Positions 1-11,552 of a DNA stretch of 64,000 nucleotides are shown here, one piece after another. The notes under the pieces are model-generated. The model was not told the DNA's origin, searched no databases, and saw only the letters and a list, made by a program, of their open reading frames with translations. The stretch is from Utricularia gibba. Taxonomy: Eukaryota > Streptophyta > Magnoliopsida > Lamiales > Lentibulariaceae. The position numbers and the translations under genes were made by a program. The DNA lies in NCBI GenBank assembly GCA_002189035.1, contig NEEC01000011.1:3100001-3164000 (forward strand), given 5' to 3'. Numbering within the stretch: the first letter of the stretch is position 1; each line of letters begins with the position of its first letter.

Positions 1-137
1 AATTACAGCTTATAAAAGACTGTATGATTTGACTGCTTGTTCTGCTGTTTACGTTGGTGTCATTGCTCCTGCATATATGTGTCTATCTCAATATAGACAA
101 CACGTGCTTTAATGACACTTTCTGATATCTTTTGCAG

Positions 138-2068
138 TATGATGCTTTTGATTTAGGTTTTATTACAACTGATGATTTTACTAATGCTGATATTCTGGAA
201 GCAACTTATCCAGCAGTTGCTAAGAGATTGCATGAAGATTGGAACTGTGATCCTGCTATTCCTGTTGTGACTGGCTTCCTCGGCAAGGTTGTTGCCTTTT
301 GTATTTGGGATTCTCATACTCTACTGATGAATTCCTATAAAGCAATGATAATTACAATTCTTTTAGGGTTGCAAAAGTTGTGCGATTACTACTCTTGGGA
401 GAGGTGGTAGTGATTTGACTGCAACCGCAATTGGTAAAGCGTTAGGGTTAAGAGAAATCCAGGTGTGCATTGAGTTATACTTTGCCATCCCCCTGTGTTT
501 ATTTTCCATCTTGACCAAAGATCCGGTTTCTGTTTTATTTAATATGTTTGGAGCTTCTCCTTCTTATGTGCAAATGGCTCTGGATATTGCATGCCACAAA
601 TGGATGCATTTGATGGTAGATTTACAGTATATACATTTGTGTTCTAGGTCTGGAAAGATGTGGATGGCGTTTTAACCTGTGACCCAAATATCTGTTCCGC
701 TGCAACACCAGTGCCCATTCTAACCTTTGAAGAGGCAGCTGAGCTGGCTTACTTTGGCGGACAGGTATCAGATTTTTTCATTTCATTTTTTATGGTTTCT
801 GATTGTCCAGGTCTTTCATTACAGGGATATGTTGCATGTTGAGATCTGGTGGCATATATTATTTTTGTCTAAGTGGTTCATCAAGCAAGTTGATGGGCAT
901 ATAGGAACCTTTAGTTTTATATTAAGTAAGTTGATTCCACAGCAACTTGCTTAATTTTATGTTAAGTGGTTCATTCACCTTTAAGACATGATAGACTGAT
1001 CTAATGAGTTTGATTCTCCTTTTTTTTGATATATTCAAATTTAATTTTATCTCTTCGGTTTTGTAGGTCCTCCATCCACAGTCCATGAGACCTGCCAGGG
1101 AGGGTGATGTCCCAGTTCGAGTAAAAAATTCTTACAATCCTAGAGCTCCAGGAACTCTAATTACCAGAGAAAGAGACATTAGTAAGGTTAGGTGTTGTAC
1201 GTGCTCTGAGAGGAAGGCCTGGTCACATGAAATTATCAAACCGTGTTGCTCTTTCTGCTGCTCAGGCTGTACTTACCAGCATCGTGCTCAAGCGGAATGT
1301 GACGATGTTGGACATAGTGAGTACTAGAATGCTTGGTCAAGTGGGATTCCTTGCCAAGGTTGGTCTAGTTAAACAAATTTCCAGTTTCTGAATGCAGCTA
1401 TTTATTTAATGGGCTCATGTACTGGATCAGGTGTTCTCAATCTTTGAAGATCTGGGGATCTCTGTTGATGTTGTCGCCACTAGTGAAGTTAGCATATCCT
1501 TGACGCTGGATCCTTCCAAGCTTTGGAGTCGAGAGCTGATTCAACAGGCAAGCACTTTTTTTTTTTTAATGATGGATTCACTCAAACGTATGCGTTTCTT
1601 GTTTCAAATGCAAGTGTGAAACCATGATAGAAAAGCTTCTCAGTATGCCACTCCACAGCTTCCCTCAATTAAACAATTTTGATCAGGAACTCGATCACAT
1701 GAAGGAAGACCTAAAAAAGATTGCTGATGTAAAACTCAAGCAGCATATGTCTATAATCTCTCTCATTGGAAACGTTGATAAATCCTCACTTATACTCGAA
1801 AAGGTACTTGCTTCTTTGAATGGTCAAGACAATCCCTTGTTTTATCATCCTCACTGATTTTGTCGATGAGCAGGCGTTCCATGTCTTCCGGATGATGGGT
1901 GTCAACGTTCAGATGATCTCCCAGGGCGCATCTAAAGTGAATATATCGTTGATAGTGGAGAATAAAGAAGCAGAAAACTGTGTTAGAGCGTTGCACTCAG
2001 CCTTCTTTGAAGGCAATCCGCCAGAGCTTGTTCAGTCATTTGGACATCGAAATGGTGCCCTGAGCTAA
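138..2068 (+). CDS. Aspartokinase (monofunctional, lysine-sensitive type), 5' end outside window
   Basis: Aspartokinase phosphorylates aspartate in the first step of lysine, threonine and methionine synthesis in plastids. Only the C-terminal two thirds is present, as about nine exons from 138 to the TAA ending at 2068. The first exons carry the end of the kinase domain, with TTLGRGGSD and the following [12 protein letters not shown] stretch. The rest holds two ACT regulatory domains, seen around [19 protein letters not shown] and [20 protein letters not shown], which in this family bind lysine. The reading runs straight to the stop with no homoserine dehydrogenase domain, so this is the monofunctional class (AK1-AK3 in Arabidopsis). 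One intron (1548-1686) starts with GC instead of GT. The gene precedes Mfd on the same strand. Confidence 0.95.
1548..1686 (+). other. GC-AG intron in aspartokinase
   Basis: The exon ends ...ATTCAACAG and the intron begins GCAAGC and ends in ATCAG. Joining the flanking exons gives LIQQ-ELDHM without a break, as in plant aspartokinases. No GT donor nearby keeps the frame. GC-AG introns are a minor but normal class spliced by the U2 spliceosome. Confidence 0.85.
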
Positions 2069-2606
2069 GTTGATGCACACCAAACACACCAGGATCTCAT
2101 TTGTGGAGCTCAAATGCCTTGCAATTTTCCATTCACCATTCGTCGTGCTTCATCATGTCATATAGTAACATAGACCGTTGTTGAGATGCATCATCGTCTC
2201 CCGGAATTTTTGTTGCAGTGTATTCTGATTTATGACCATTTATGGTTGTGAAGCATAGAAACCATTACGAAAGAAAAGATTTTTGAAGATGGGAGTTGAG
2301 AAGTTACCAAATCTAAGATGTACAGAGAAAATTAATCACTTAAGACGCAGAATCCGAGTATCCGACCTGTGAGATATTACAGTGATTCTTGTGGGTTCGC
2401 CACGTGCTCCTCAGAAGGCCGTGCAAGCAAAGCTATCCGCCATATCTGATTGCTGAAGCTTCCGCAGCTTAGAGGGGAGTGGACGAAGAATGTGTTTTGT
2501 TGTTGAACTTCAGTTATCTACAAAAACGAGATAAGAACCGCCGGGGTTTTGGAGTTTGTTGCACCTCTGCAGCAATGCCACCGGGGGTGTCGTCACTTGT
2601 GGGTTT
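2069..2606. other. Intergenic: aspartokinase 3' UTR and Mfd upstream region
   Basis: No coding signal is seen. It must hold the aspartokinase 3' UTR and the Mfd promoter and leader. A CACGTG core lies near 2401. Confidence 0.5.
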
Positions 2607-5600
2607 ATGTTCGCGGATGCGGTTTCATGGTTTCCTTTATCTCCGGGTTTCAACAGAACCTGGGAATGCCGCAGAAACCACAGTTTTTTAGTTGGATTCA
2701 AGGTAAGGGCTCGTGGGGTTTTGCCTTCATCGCCGTGGTCACCTCCGACGGACGTCCACAGTAATGGCGTTTCTGTCCCGTCCAAAATTTGGAGTCCATC
2801 GGAGTCCGGGAAGCAAGATTCCATATCGATCCTTATTGATAGGATTCGGAGGGAGCAGAGGAAAAGAGAAAATTTGCCATCGAGGTTGACGATGGGTTCC
2901 GATGAAGCTGAAAGGTATATTCATTTGGTGAAGGAACAGCAGCAGAAAGGATTGCAGAAGCTTAAGGGGGAGAGGAGTGGAACTGGGAGTGGCGGCTTCG
3001 GTTACAAGGTGAATCCGTATAGTCTCAATTCGGGGGATTACGTTGTGCACAGAAAATATGGAATTGGGCAGTTTGTTAGCATCAAGTTTGATGTTTCCAA
3101 GTCATCATCTGAGCCCATGGAGTATGTGTTCATTGAGTATGCTGATGGGATGGCCAAACTGCCGGTTAAACAGGCATCTCGCTTGCTCTACCGCTATAAT
3201 CTGTATGTTTTTCCTTCGCATGATTATACATTTTTGGTTATATTGTTTTAGAAAACATGTTCCTTGATTAAAAAATCAGTTTTCGAACGCACTCATTAAC
3301 GTTTTACTTTCTGCTTTCTTTCAGTCCAAATGAAACTAAGAAGCCTAGAACATTAAGTAAGTTGAATGATACAAGTGCTTGGGAAAGGAGAAGAATGAAG
3401 GGAAAAGTTGTTGTACAGAAAATGGTTGTTGACCTCATGGAGTTGTACTTGCACAGGCTAAAGCAAAGACGACCTCCATATCCTAAAGTTTCGGCCATGG
3501 CTGAATTTGTGTCTCAGTTTCCTTATGAGCCAACTCCAGATCAAGGGCAGGTAATCAAAATCTTCTCTCTGTAAAGTGATAGTCTTTCAGTTTTATTGCT
3601 GACAGAAGTTGTTCACAATTCACTTGATATGGTACCATTGGAAAAAATGAAACCTACCCATGTTACGAAAGTTCTTTACCATTTCTATGTGTATTTGTCT
3701 AGGTACTTCCCTTTTAAAACATCTCTACCTGGCCCTCACTATTTTGGTAATGGATATTCTAGTAGGCCTTTATGGATGTGGAGAGGGATTTGACCGAGAG
3801 AGAAAACCCAATGGATCGATTGATCTGTGGGGATGTTGGCTTTGGTAAAACTGAAGTTGCCTTGCGGGCCATATTTCTTGTGGTCTCAGCAGGCAAGCAG
3901 GCTATGGTTTTGTCTCCTACAATTGTCCTCGCAAAACAGCACTTTGATGTTATCTCTGAGCGGTTTCATAGATATCAAAACATCAAGGTTGGGCTTCTAA
4001 GCAGGTTCCAGGTATGAGTGTTCTGTGTTGTGATTTCATCTATTAGAGGGAAAATTTGCCCTGGGTAGTTGATATGGTTGTCAGAGTACTGTTGCTTCTT
4101 GTGCAAAATAATAGATTTCTTTGTATGTTGTTTTAATGGTTTTTTTAAAAAAATCATTATTTTTTTTATGTTGCGTAAATGTAATGAAGTGCTTTGCCAC
4201 TTACGCACAATGATATTTTCGATTTTACAAAGACCAAGTCCGAGAAGGAGAAGCAAATACAGATGATTAAAAGTGGTGATCTGCACATAATTGTGGGAAC
4301 TCATGCATTGCTAGGTGATGATGTTGTTTACAGCAAACTTGGCCTTCTTGTTGTTGATGAGGAGCAGGTTAGCAATCCTTCTTATTCGTTATAGATATCT
4401 TAATTTTTTTGACCCTCACCCCCATGGTTTTTTCTGACCCTCATTGTGGGAGAAATAAAAGGCTTACTCTTGCTAAGTTGTTTGCTCCCCTTGCGTTTTT
4501 TTCTTAAGAATGACTTGTTTTCCACAATTTTTGTTTTTGAAAATCAATAATGGTAAAAACTGTGTTCTCCCCTCTCTGTGTTACAGAGATTTGGCGTAAA
4601 GCAGAAAGAGAAGATTGCTTCACTGAAAACTTCTGTTGATGTTCTTACACTTTCTGCGACACCTATTCCAAGAACATTGTATTTGGCATTAACAGGGTTC
4701 CGAGATGCCAGGTAATGCTGATTGTAGGGGAGGATTTAGTAAATTATTGCATCTTGAACCACGGAATGTTCGAATACATAAATTATTGCTGCAAGAACTG
4801 ATGGTGGTTTCACGTGTGAATAATACATTTATGTCTGCTTTCTTTTCCTGATTGCAGCCTGATAACAACTCCACCTCCAGAGAGAGTTCCAATTATAACA
4901 CATCTCTCAGCATACACGGAAGAAAAAGTTATTTATGCTGTGAAGCGTGAGTTGGATCGTGGAGGACAAGTTTTTTATGTTTTACCTCGCATAAAGGGTT
5001 AGTGAGTCTCTTCTATAAATCGGTCGCCTGCTTACATTCATATGTGGACTATAGCTTTTTTTTTTTTTTTTTTTTGTTTCAAGGTCTTGAAGATGTCCGG
5101 GACTTTCTGGAACTATCGTTTCCCAACGTTGAAATTTCAATTGCTCATGGAAAGGTGGCTTTACTCCCTTTAGCTTTAAACACTTGTGCTCAGAATCCAT
5201 GTTTTTGTAAAAGCACTGCTCAGTGACAAGTGGATGCACAAAATTTGTGCCCTAATTGCTTATTTTCATCACGTTTCTGATGCCACAGCAATACTCAAAG
5301 GAGCTTGAAGAGACAATGGAGAGGTTTGCTCTGGGGCATATTAAGATTTTGATCTGTACAAATATAGTCGAAAGTGGTCTGGATATTCAAAATGCAAACA
5401 CCATTATAATTCAGGATGTTCAACAATTTGGTCTTGCACAGCTGTATCAGGTTTTCTATCTCCTTGGTGTTTTATCTGTTCTTGAGATGCCTTGAGCGCA
5501 TATTTGGATATCAACTTTTTCAAGTTCCGGAAAATGTTTTGCAAACAACAAATATGCGAGCAATATTGAACTTCTATTAGCTTTATTAAATGTAGTCATT

Positions 5601-6933
5601 CGGTTTTCTTTTTTTTCAATCCTAGCTTCGTGGAAGAGTAGGCCGAGCAGACAAAGAGGCTCATGCATTCTTGTTTTACCCAGACAAGTCGCTTCTTTCT
5701 GATGAAGCACGTGTAAGTTCATCCTTTTTTTCATTTCCATCAGCTACAGCATTTCAGTTAGGTATGTCGATCTTGTGAGAGTAAGGTTTCGTTGACATGG
5801 GGTTCTTTCTTCATATGGCTTTCTTTCGTAATGAAAGGGAACAATGTGAATCTTGCTACAACCTCTGTCATTCAATGGCCATGAATAATCATCAATTGCA
5901 AATCAACACTTGCAGGATAGGCTTGCTGCCCTAGAAGAATGTCAAGAACTTGGCCAAGGTTTTCACCTTGCCGAGAAGGATATGGGTATTCGAGGCTTCG
6001 GTAATATTTTTGGTGAGCAACAAACAGGGGATGTAGGGAATGTTGGGATCGATCTCTTCTTTGAAATGCTCTTTGAGAGTCTTTCCAAGGTACTAAGATC
6101 CTTTTGTTTTCATGGTATCAGTGGCTCCTTTTGAGTTTGAAAATTATTAGTATTTGTCAAAGATGCATTATGGAGTTTTTTGTTTTTTTGTTTCCTGACA
6201 TCAGGTACATGAGCACCGTTTGGTTTCTGTCCCATATGATTCAGTACAGGTATAACTTTCAATCATTACAAGTTTGTTTTGAAGTGGCTACTGCTTATTT
6301 GTTAAGAAGCAATGAATAGAATACAGGATACCAGCATTTCACTAGATTCATCAATGATTATATTTTCATTTGCTTTTCTATACAGATTGATGTGCATTTG
6401 AATCCCCATTTGCCATCCGAATACATAAATTATTTGGAGAATCCGTTGGAGACAATGAATGAAGCTGAGAAGGCTGCTGAAAAGGATATCTGGAACTTGA
6501 TTCGATTCACAGAAACTCTGCGACAACAATATGGGAAAGAGCCTTACTCTATGGAAATATTTTTGAAGAAGTTATACATCAGGAGAATGGCTGCTGATTT
6601 AGGTATAATTAAAATCTCAGCTTCTGGGAAGATGGTTTTCATGAAAACCAAGATCAACAAAGAGGTTTTCAAGATAATGGCAGAGTCTATGCCATCTGAA
6701 ACACATCGAAATTGTCTTTTTTACGAGGATGGATGGATCAAAGTATGTGGAACTTTCCCTGCTTACCATTTTTGTCTGAATACATGATTTCCCTTCTGAT
6801 GTTTACCTGATTCACTTTTTTTGTCATTTAGGGTGAACTTCTGTTTGAACTGCCAAGAGAACAGTTGCTCAACTGGATCTTCCAGTGCTTGGCTGAACTA
6901 TATAATGCTCTACCAGCTTTGATTAAGTACTAG
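2607..6933 (+). CDS. Plastid transcription-repair coupling factor / Mfd-like ATP-dependent DNA helicase
   Basis: Thirteen exons join to about 821 residues, close to the roughly 820 of Arabidopsis At3g02060. After a variable, probably plastid-targeting N-terminus comes a CarD/RID domain ([16 protein letters not shown]) that in bacteria contacts RNA polymerase. Next is a superfamily 2 helicase core: Walker [11 protein letters not shown], a DEEQ box (VVDEEQRFG), motif [13 protein letters not shown] and motif [18 protein letters not shown]-terminal domain ends in PREQLLNW. As in other plant homologues the UvrB-like domain of bacterial Mfd is absent, so UvrA recruitment may differ. By homology it is expected to clear stalled polymerase in plastids. 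The first in-frame ATG at 2607 was chosen; no ATG further up is in frame without a stop. Splice sites are GT-AG. Confidence 0.95.
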
Positions 6934-7334
6934 GAACAGGTTAACAGTTCCCTTATGGCTCGATGGCGCTGAATGCAGCTCTGGGAATAGCTTTGAGCGG
7001 CCATGCACAGATACATTCATGAAGGCAATCTCTTCGTGGGTTGTAACCAGAGACTCCGGGGTTCGCCTCCAGTTTTTGCATTAATTCGCTTGTACTGACA
7101 TTCAATACAAATGTTTTGAGAATTTTTTTTTCCTTGAGTTGATTCGGCTTTCTATGGAATCAACACCTTGAAATACATTGCTGTAACAAAATTGGGTTCG
7201 CTGTATTTCTCATTTATGCAGTAGACTAGCATCTAAAATGAACCATCATACTGCCTCGATATGCCTCAAGCAAGCATGCGCGTATACCCCACGAATAGAA
7301 AAGAGACGGGGAACCTGGGTCAGCAATATCATTA
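6934..7334. other. Convergent 3' region between Mfd and the SANT gene
   Basis: Mfd (+) and the REB1-like gene (-) end towards each other here. The stretch holds the two 3' UTRs. No further gene is seen. Confidence 0.5.
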
Positions 7335-9316
7335 TCACCGGACTCTTGGTTTGCTATCCCAGATATCTCTGGCCTCTAGAAGTTGCGGGCAGTATCGTTG
7401 AGCCAAGACTTCGACTTGTTCAGCGAATGACTTGATTCCATGGTGACCAATATGTAGAACCATTTGATTCCAGCGTTTCCTGCATATATCTCCTGATCTG
7501 TGTTCAATGAGGTCATCCCAGTTCACATCTTCCAAGCAATTTGCATCCAAAGTGTAAAGCTCAGTGAGAAGGCGATAGTCATCAGCATCTGACCACAAGC
7601 CTTGAGCCACCATTGGAGATGTTAGCTGGTCATACCACTTTATACAGCAAACTGGTTGAGACCGCGTTTCCAACACATCACTAATCGCTGTCCAGCATAT
7701 GTTGTCACGCAACATTCCATGCTTAGATAGCTTCTCCTCGGAAACTTTCTTTTGTAGATCAACATTCACTAGATCAAATAGTTTCTGATACTCTTCCTGG
7801 GACCAATGACCTTTTTTCGTGTTTTGAAGCTTTATTCTACGCCATGTATCTTTGACATGAAATCGGTGCATCCCAATTTCATCTGCAAACGACTTCCACT
7901 CATTCCCATGTTCTTTTTGGTGGTTCAGAAGCATTTGATACTCTTCTTCAGTCCATTTATGGGTCTCTGATCGTCGGAAAAGAATTTGGGCACGGTAATA
8001 AATAGCTCCTTTCGGTCTATAAGGTATAGCCAATCCTATTTCTTTCCAACAACCCTTAGCTTCGGGATGTTTCCTGCAGTTCAAAACCATTTCTAGACCA
8101 TTCTCACCTAAGTTATGCTCCTCTATATAATCATAAACAGCTTGCTTCACAATCTCATCTTCTTCTTTTGTAAAACGCTTGCCTCGCAAAAGCCCATCTT
8201 CTCCAATTGACTCATCATTCAAGGTGACAGGAATGGGATGTATCTGTACCTCATCGGAAAACCTCACCTTCTTATTACTCTTACTAGCTGCAGAGCTATT
8301 GTTCGCGTCCTTCACTATTTTTTTGTCTCTCTGTTTCTTCAAAAGCGTATCACCTGTATTTGCACTATCAACATCAACTACTTTCTTTCTCCGCTTCTTA
8401 TCCCTTCCATGATGTTCTAGTTCATCACTTGGAATTTTATCATAGTTTCCTGACCCATCTATATGGAAATCTTTCTCAGCAGGCGAGAGATTATCTTTCT
8501 TTCTCTCTCTGTTTTTATGCTTTTTATTTCTCTTGAGCTTCTCTGTGGCTTCTCCATCATGTTTATGCTTCTTTTCTTTTGATTCCATTTCCACTCTCTT
8601 CCTCTTCCTCTTCTTCTCCTTCTTAGAGGGTTTCTCACCTTCTCCTACATTGACCAAAGTCATACTAACCAGATCCTTCTCAACTGGGCCATCATGATCA
8701 TTACCACTTTTTAGCACTTTGTTCCTTTTCAAGCCATGATCCTTCTTATGCTTGTTTATATCTCCCAGAGACTGTTCCCCCAGATTATCACCATACTTCT
8801 GGTTGCTAGCTTCTTTTCTTGCCACACTTTTACCGTTGCTTTCCCCTAAAAATTCATCAGTGCCGGAACAATCCTTATTCTTTTTCCTTTTCTTCTTCTT
8901 CTTAGCCAGTTCATCACTGACCACACTTGCATTCACCGAATCCTTCTGAACCGCGGTATCAAGAACATCACTTCTTCTCAGTTTCTTAATCTTTTTCTTA
9001 CCGTGTACCATTTTCGCACTAGAATCATGAGCCCCAGTTCGTTTATTTACATCTCTCTGAGGCAGTTTTTCAACTTCATTACCAAACCCCTTGCCCCTAT
9101 CTTCCTTTCTCGCCGCACTGTCAATGTTACTTTCCCCATTGTAGCGATCCACAACTCCGGGAGAATCAGCATGACCATCTTTCTTTTTCCCCTTCTTCTT
9201 ATCTCGCGACTTCACCTTCACACTCGCGTCCGCATTAAGCTCCACTGCTCTTGAATCCGCAAATGCCTCTTGGCTATCGCTTCCTTTCCCCCCTCCACCG
9301 CTCTTCTACCACCCAT
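7335..9316 (-). CDS. REB1/TTF1-like SANT (Myb) DNA-binding protein, possible RNA polymerase I termination factor; start obscured by an apparent frameshift
   Basis: A single long frame encodes a lysine-rich N-terminal half with repeated KKKKKRKK-type basic runs (nuclear or nucleolar signals). A C-terminal region follows with several SANT/Myb repeats, for example HKWTEEEYQMLLNHQKEHGN, KGHWSQEEYQKLFDLV and GLWSDADDYRLLTELY. This is the plan of fungal Reb1, animal TTF1 and plant REB1-like proteins such as Arabidopsis At5g41020. Reb1/TTF1 stop RNA polymerase I at rDNA; that role here is inferred from family. The frame is open to 9305 without an ATG; the first in-frame ATG is at 9011. An ATG at 9316 is out of frame by exactly one base, and one more base in the C6 run at 9288-9293 would join it to the main frame. 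Start is therefore uncertain (9316 or 9011). Confidence 0.85.
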
Positions 9317-9775
9317 ACCTGCTATTGTAACAACTAAAGCATCTAACGCCCCTCAATGGCTTCGCTACTAATCGGGCGTCCAAGAACGACAGGAACCAAC
9401 AATTCCGAAATGCTTACCAGGCAGATGACGATCACCCCCGACGATCGCGAAAATCCCGTCTGCAATTTAACCCTAAACTTCATTTGGGCCTCTCAGAGGC
9501 CTTCCAATTCAGACATCAGACCCAACTATGTGGCCCATTTCAAGGTAACCCCTTCCTCTTTCAAGAACCCTAAATTACACATTAATACTACATTTTAGCC
9601 TTTATTCGATTTTGACCCCACAAATGAATTCATTCTTCCACTCCTTGTTGGCAACGCAAGCCACCATACATTCAGTCAACATCGCCATCTACCTGTTCAT
9701 CTTCTTCTTCTTCTTCTTCTTCTTTCTTCATCTTCATCAGTTCTCAACACAGAGCCTCGAGTAACCAGAGCAAAA
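9317..9775. promoter_or_regulatory. Divergent promoter region between the SANT gene and the UGT gene
   Basis: The SANT gene (-) and the UGT gene (+) start outward from this stretch. It contains a CTT-rich tract at 9698-9727, likely in the UGT 5' leader, and no convincing coding sequence. Confidence 0.5.
9698..9727 (+). repeat. (CTT)n / pyrimidine-rich microsatellite
   Basis: About eight CTT units lie some 50 bp before the UGT start codon. CT/CTT tracts are common in plant 5' leaders. Confidence 0.8.
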
Positions 9776-11251
9776 ATGGCTAAAAATCCCCACGTACTCA
9801 TCATCCCTTTCCCTCTCCAAGGCCACTTGAATCCCATATTGCACCTGTGCGCTCGTCTCCTCGCCGGAGGAGTCCGTCTCACGATGCTCGCGACTCCCCA
9901 TCTCAAAATACCCTCCCTGGGAATCATCGATCAGATCAATGTCCACATCCTAGAAGATGAAGCCAATGCGAAAACAGCGGCGCCGCAAAAGGATTCCGAC
10001 TTGATCAAGATGTTGGCTGAAAGCTTCAGGGCTTCTGTCACCAAAGGCTTCCATGGAGTCATCGACGAGCATGGTACGGATTCTAACTCCGCATTCAAAG
10101 CTGTAATCTACGACTCGGTTACTCCGTGGGTCCTGGACTTGGCTCATGAGCATGGGATAAAAGGGGCGGTGCTTTTCACTCAAGCTTGTGGGGTGTCCTC
10201 TGTTTACTACCATGTGAGTCGTCGGAGCTTGCAGGTTCCGGGGGACGATGCGTCGGTGATCAAGCTTCCGTCGTTGCCGGATATGAACCGGAGAGACTTG
10301 CCGTATTTCGTGTATGATATGGAGTCATTTCCTTTCATTTTGGATGCTCTGTTGGGGCAATTCTCCAGGTTCGGGAAGGAGGATTGGCGTCTGATCAACA
10401 CTTTCGATGAGATTGAACATCAGGTAAGATCTGATAGCACCTTTCGGTTATCTTCATCTTGGATCGATCCATCATTCGCTCCTGTTGCGTAGGAAATCGA
10501 TTGGTTATCGAGCAAAGCTAAGATTCTTGCCGTCGGGCCGATCATTCCTACCTCCAGCACATTGCTAGAAGACGATCATTCTTGCATCAAATGGCTGGAC
10601 CAGAAACAGGAAAACTCTGTGATCTACATATCGTTCGGGACGGCAGCCGATGTGCCGCAAAAGCAAATCGAAGAACTCCTCGACGCCGTGAAACAGCTCG
10701 GCATCGATTTCTTGTGGTCGGCACGAGATAGCGAGCAGGAGAAGTTCCCGGCTGATTTCGCATCGGATCAAGGTTAGCTCACAAAGCTCCCTTTATATCA
10801 TTCGATGATCCAGTAACCGTTCATAGAATTCATACCTAAAATTGTGCAACGACGTGAAGGTCTTCTCGTGAACTGGTGTCCGCAGACACGAGTGCTCTCT
10901 CACAAGGCGGTTGCATGCTTCGTCACGCACGGCGGCTGGAATTCCACTCTAGAAGCGATTTGTTCCGGAGTTCCGATGGTTGTTGTTCCGCAATGGGGAG
11001 ACCAGACAATGAACGCAAAGCTGATCGCTGATGTGTGGCGGATCGGAGTCCGCGTTAAGTGCGACCGCGCACATATAATCGGAAGTGATGAGGTTGCGAC
11101 GGCGATAGGGCACATCCTGCAAGGAGAAAGCGCGGCAGAGATAAGAAGAAACGCGGCGAGGATGAAAGAGTTAGCTTTAGGAGCGATCGCGGAAGGAGGG
11201 AGCTCCGACCGGAACATGGCTGAGTTTTTGGATGGGCTTTTGAGCACTTGA
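9776..11251 (+). CDS. Family 1 UDP-glycosyltransferase (UGT)
   Basis: Three exons (9776-10423, 10493-10772, 10827-11251) join in frame to 450 residues, the usual UGT length. Such enzymes move a sugar from a UDP-sugar to small acceptors in the cytosol. The N-terminus has the catalytic histidine region IPFPLQGHLNP. The C-terminus has a full 44-residue PSPG donor-binding box starting WCPQTRVLSHKAVACF, containing THGGWNSTLEA and ending PQWGDQ. The final Q and the W of GGWNS are those usual for UDP-glucose users. The sequence around the PSPG box resembles the UGT74/UGT75 group. Acceptor and exact subfamily cannot be read from sequence. Two short GT-AG introns are present. Confidence 0.93.
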
Positions 11252-11552
11252 GATCAGCAAGTTCAAGATACCTTGGAGCCGAGATCATACTCATCATAGA
11301 CCATTAATCTATCATAATCAACACTTTCTGTTGAAACGAGAATTCCCTAATCCTATGCATACAGTGGTATAAATCTACAGTATGTGTGTTACCTATGTTT
11401 CCACCGGCCGGCCGACTTGCGCCTGCTGCTGCCTTTTCCGGCGACACCCATATCGTTAAGAGGGGGCACAGTGTTGGCAACCAGAGAGGTTGAGGTGGTG
11501 GGTGAGGGTAAGGACTCATCTCCTAGAACTTACATGCAGCTAACTGATAGTA
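11252..11552. other. Convergent 3' region between UGT and PWWP genes
   Basis: Both flanking genes end here. No coding or repeat signal is seen. Confidence 0.5.

Noticed and set aside
5050-5080. Poly(T) run in an Mfd intron as a transposon tail
   Set aside because: It is the pyrimidine tract just before a normal 3' splice site.
9700-9927. Arginine-rich protein on the minus strand opposite the UGT
   Set aside because: It is an antisense reading of the CTT microsatellite and the UGT first exon.
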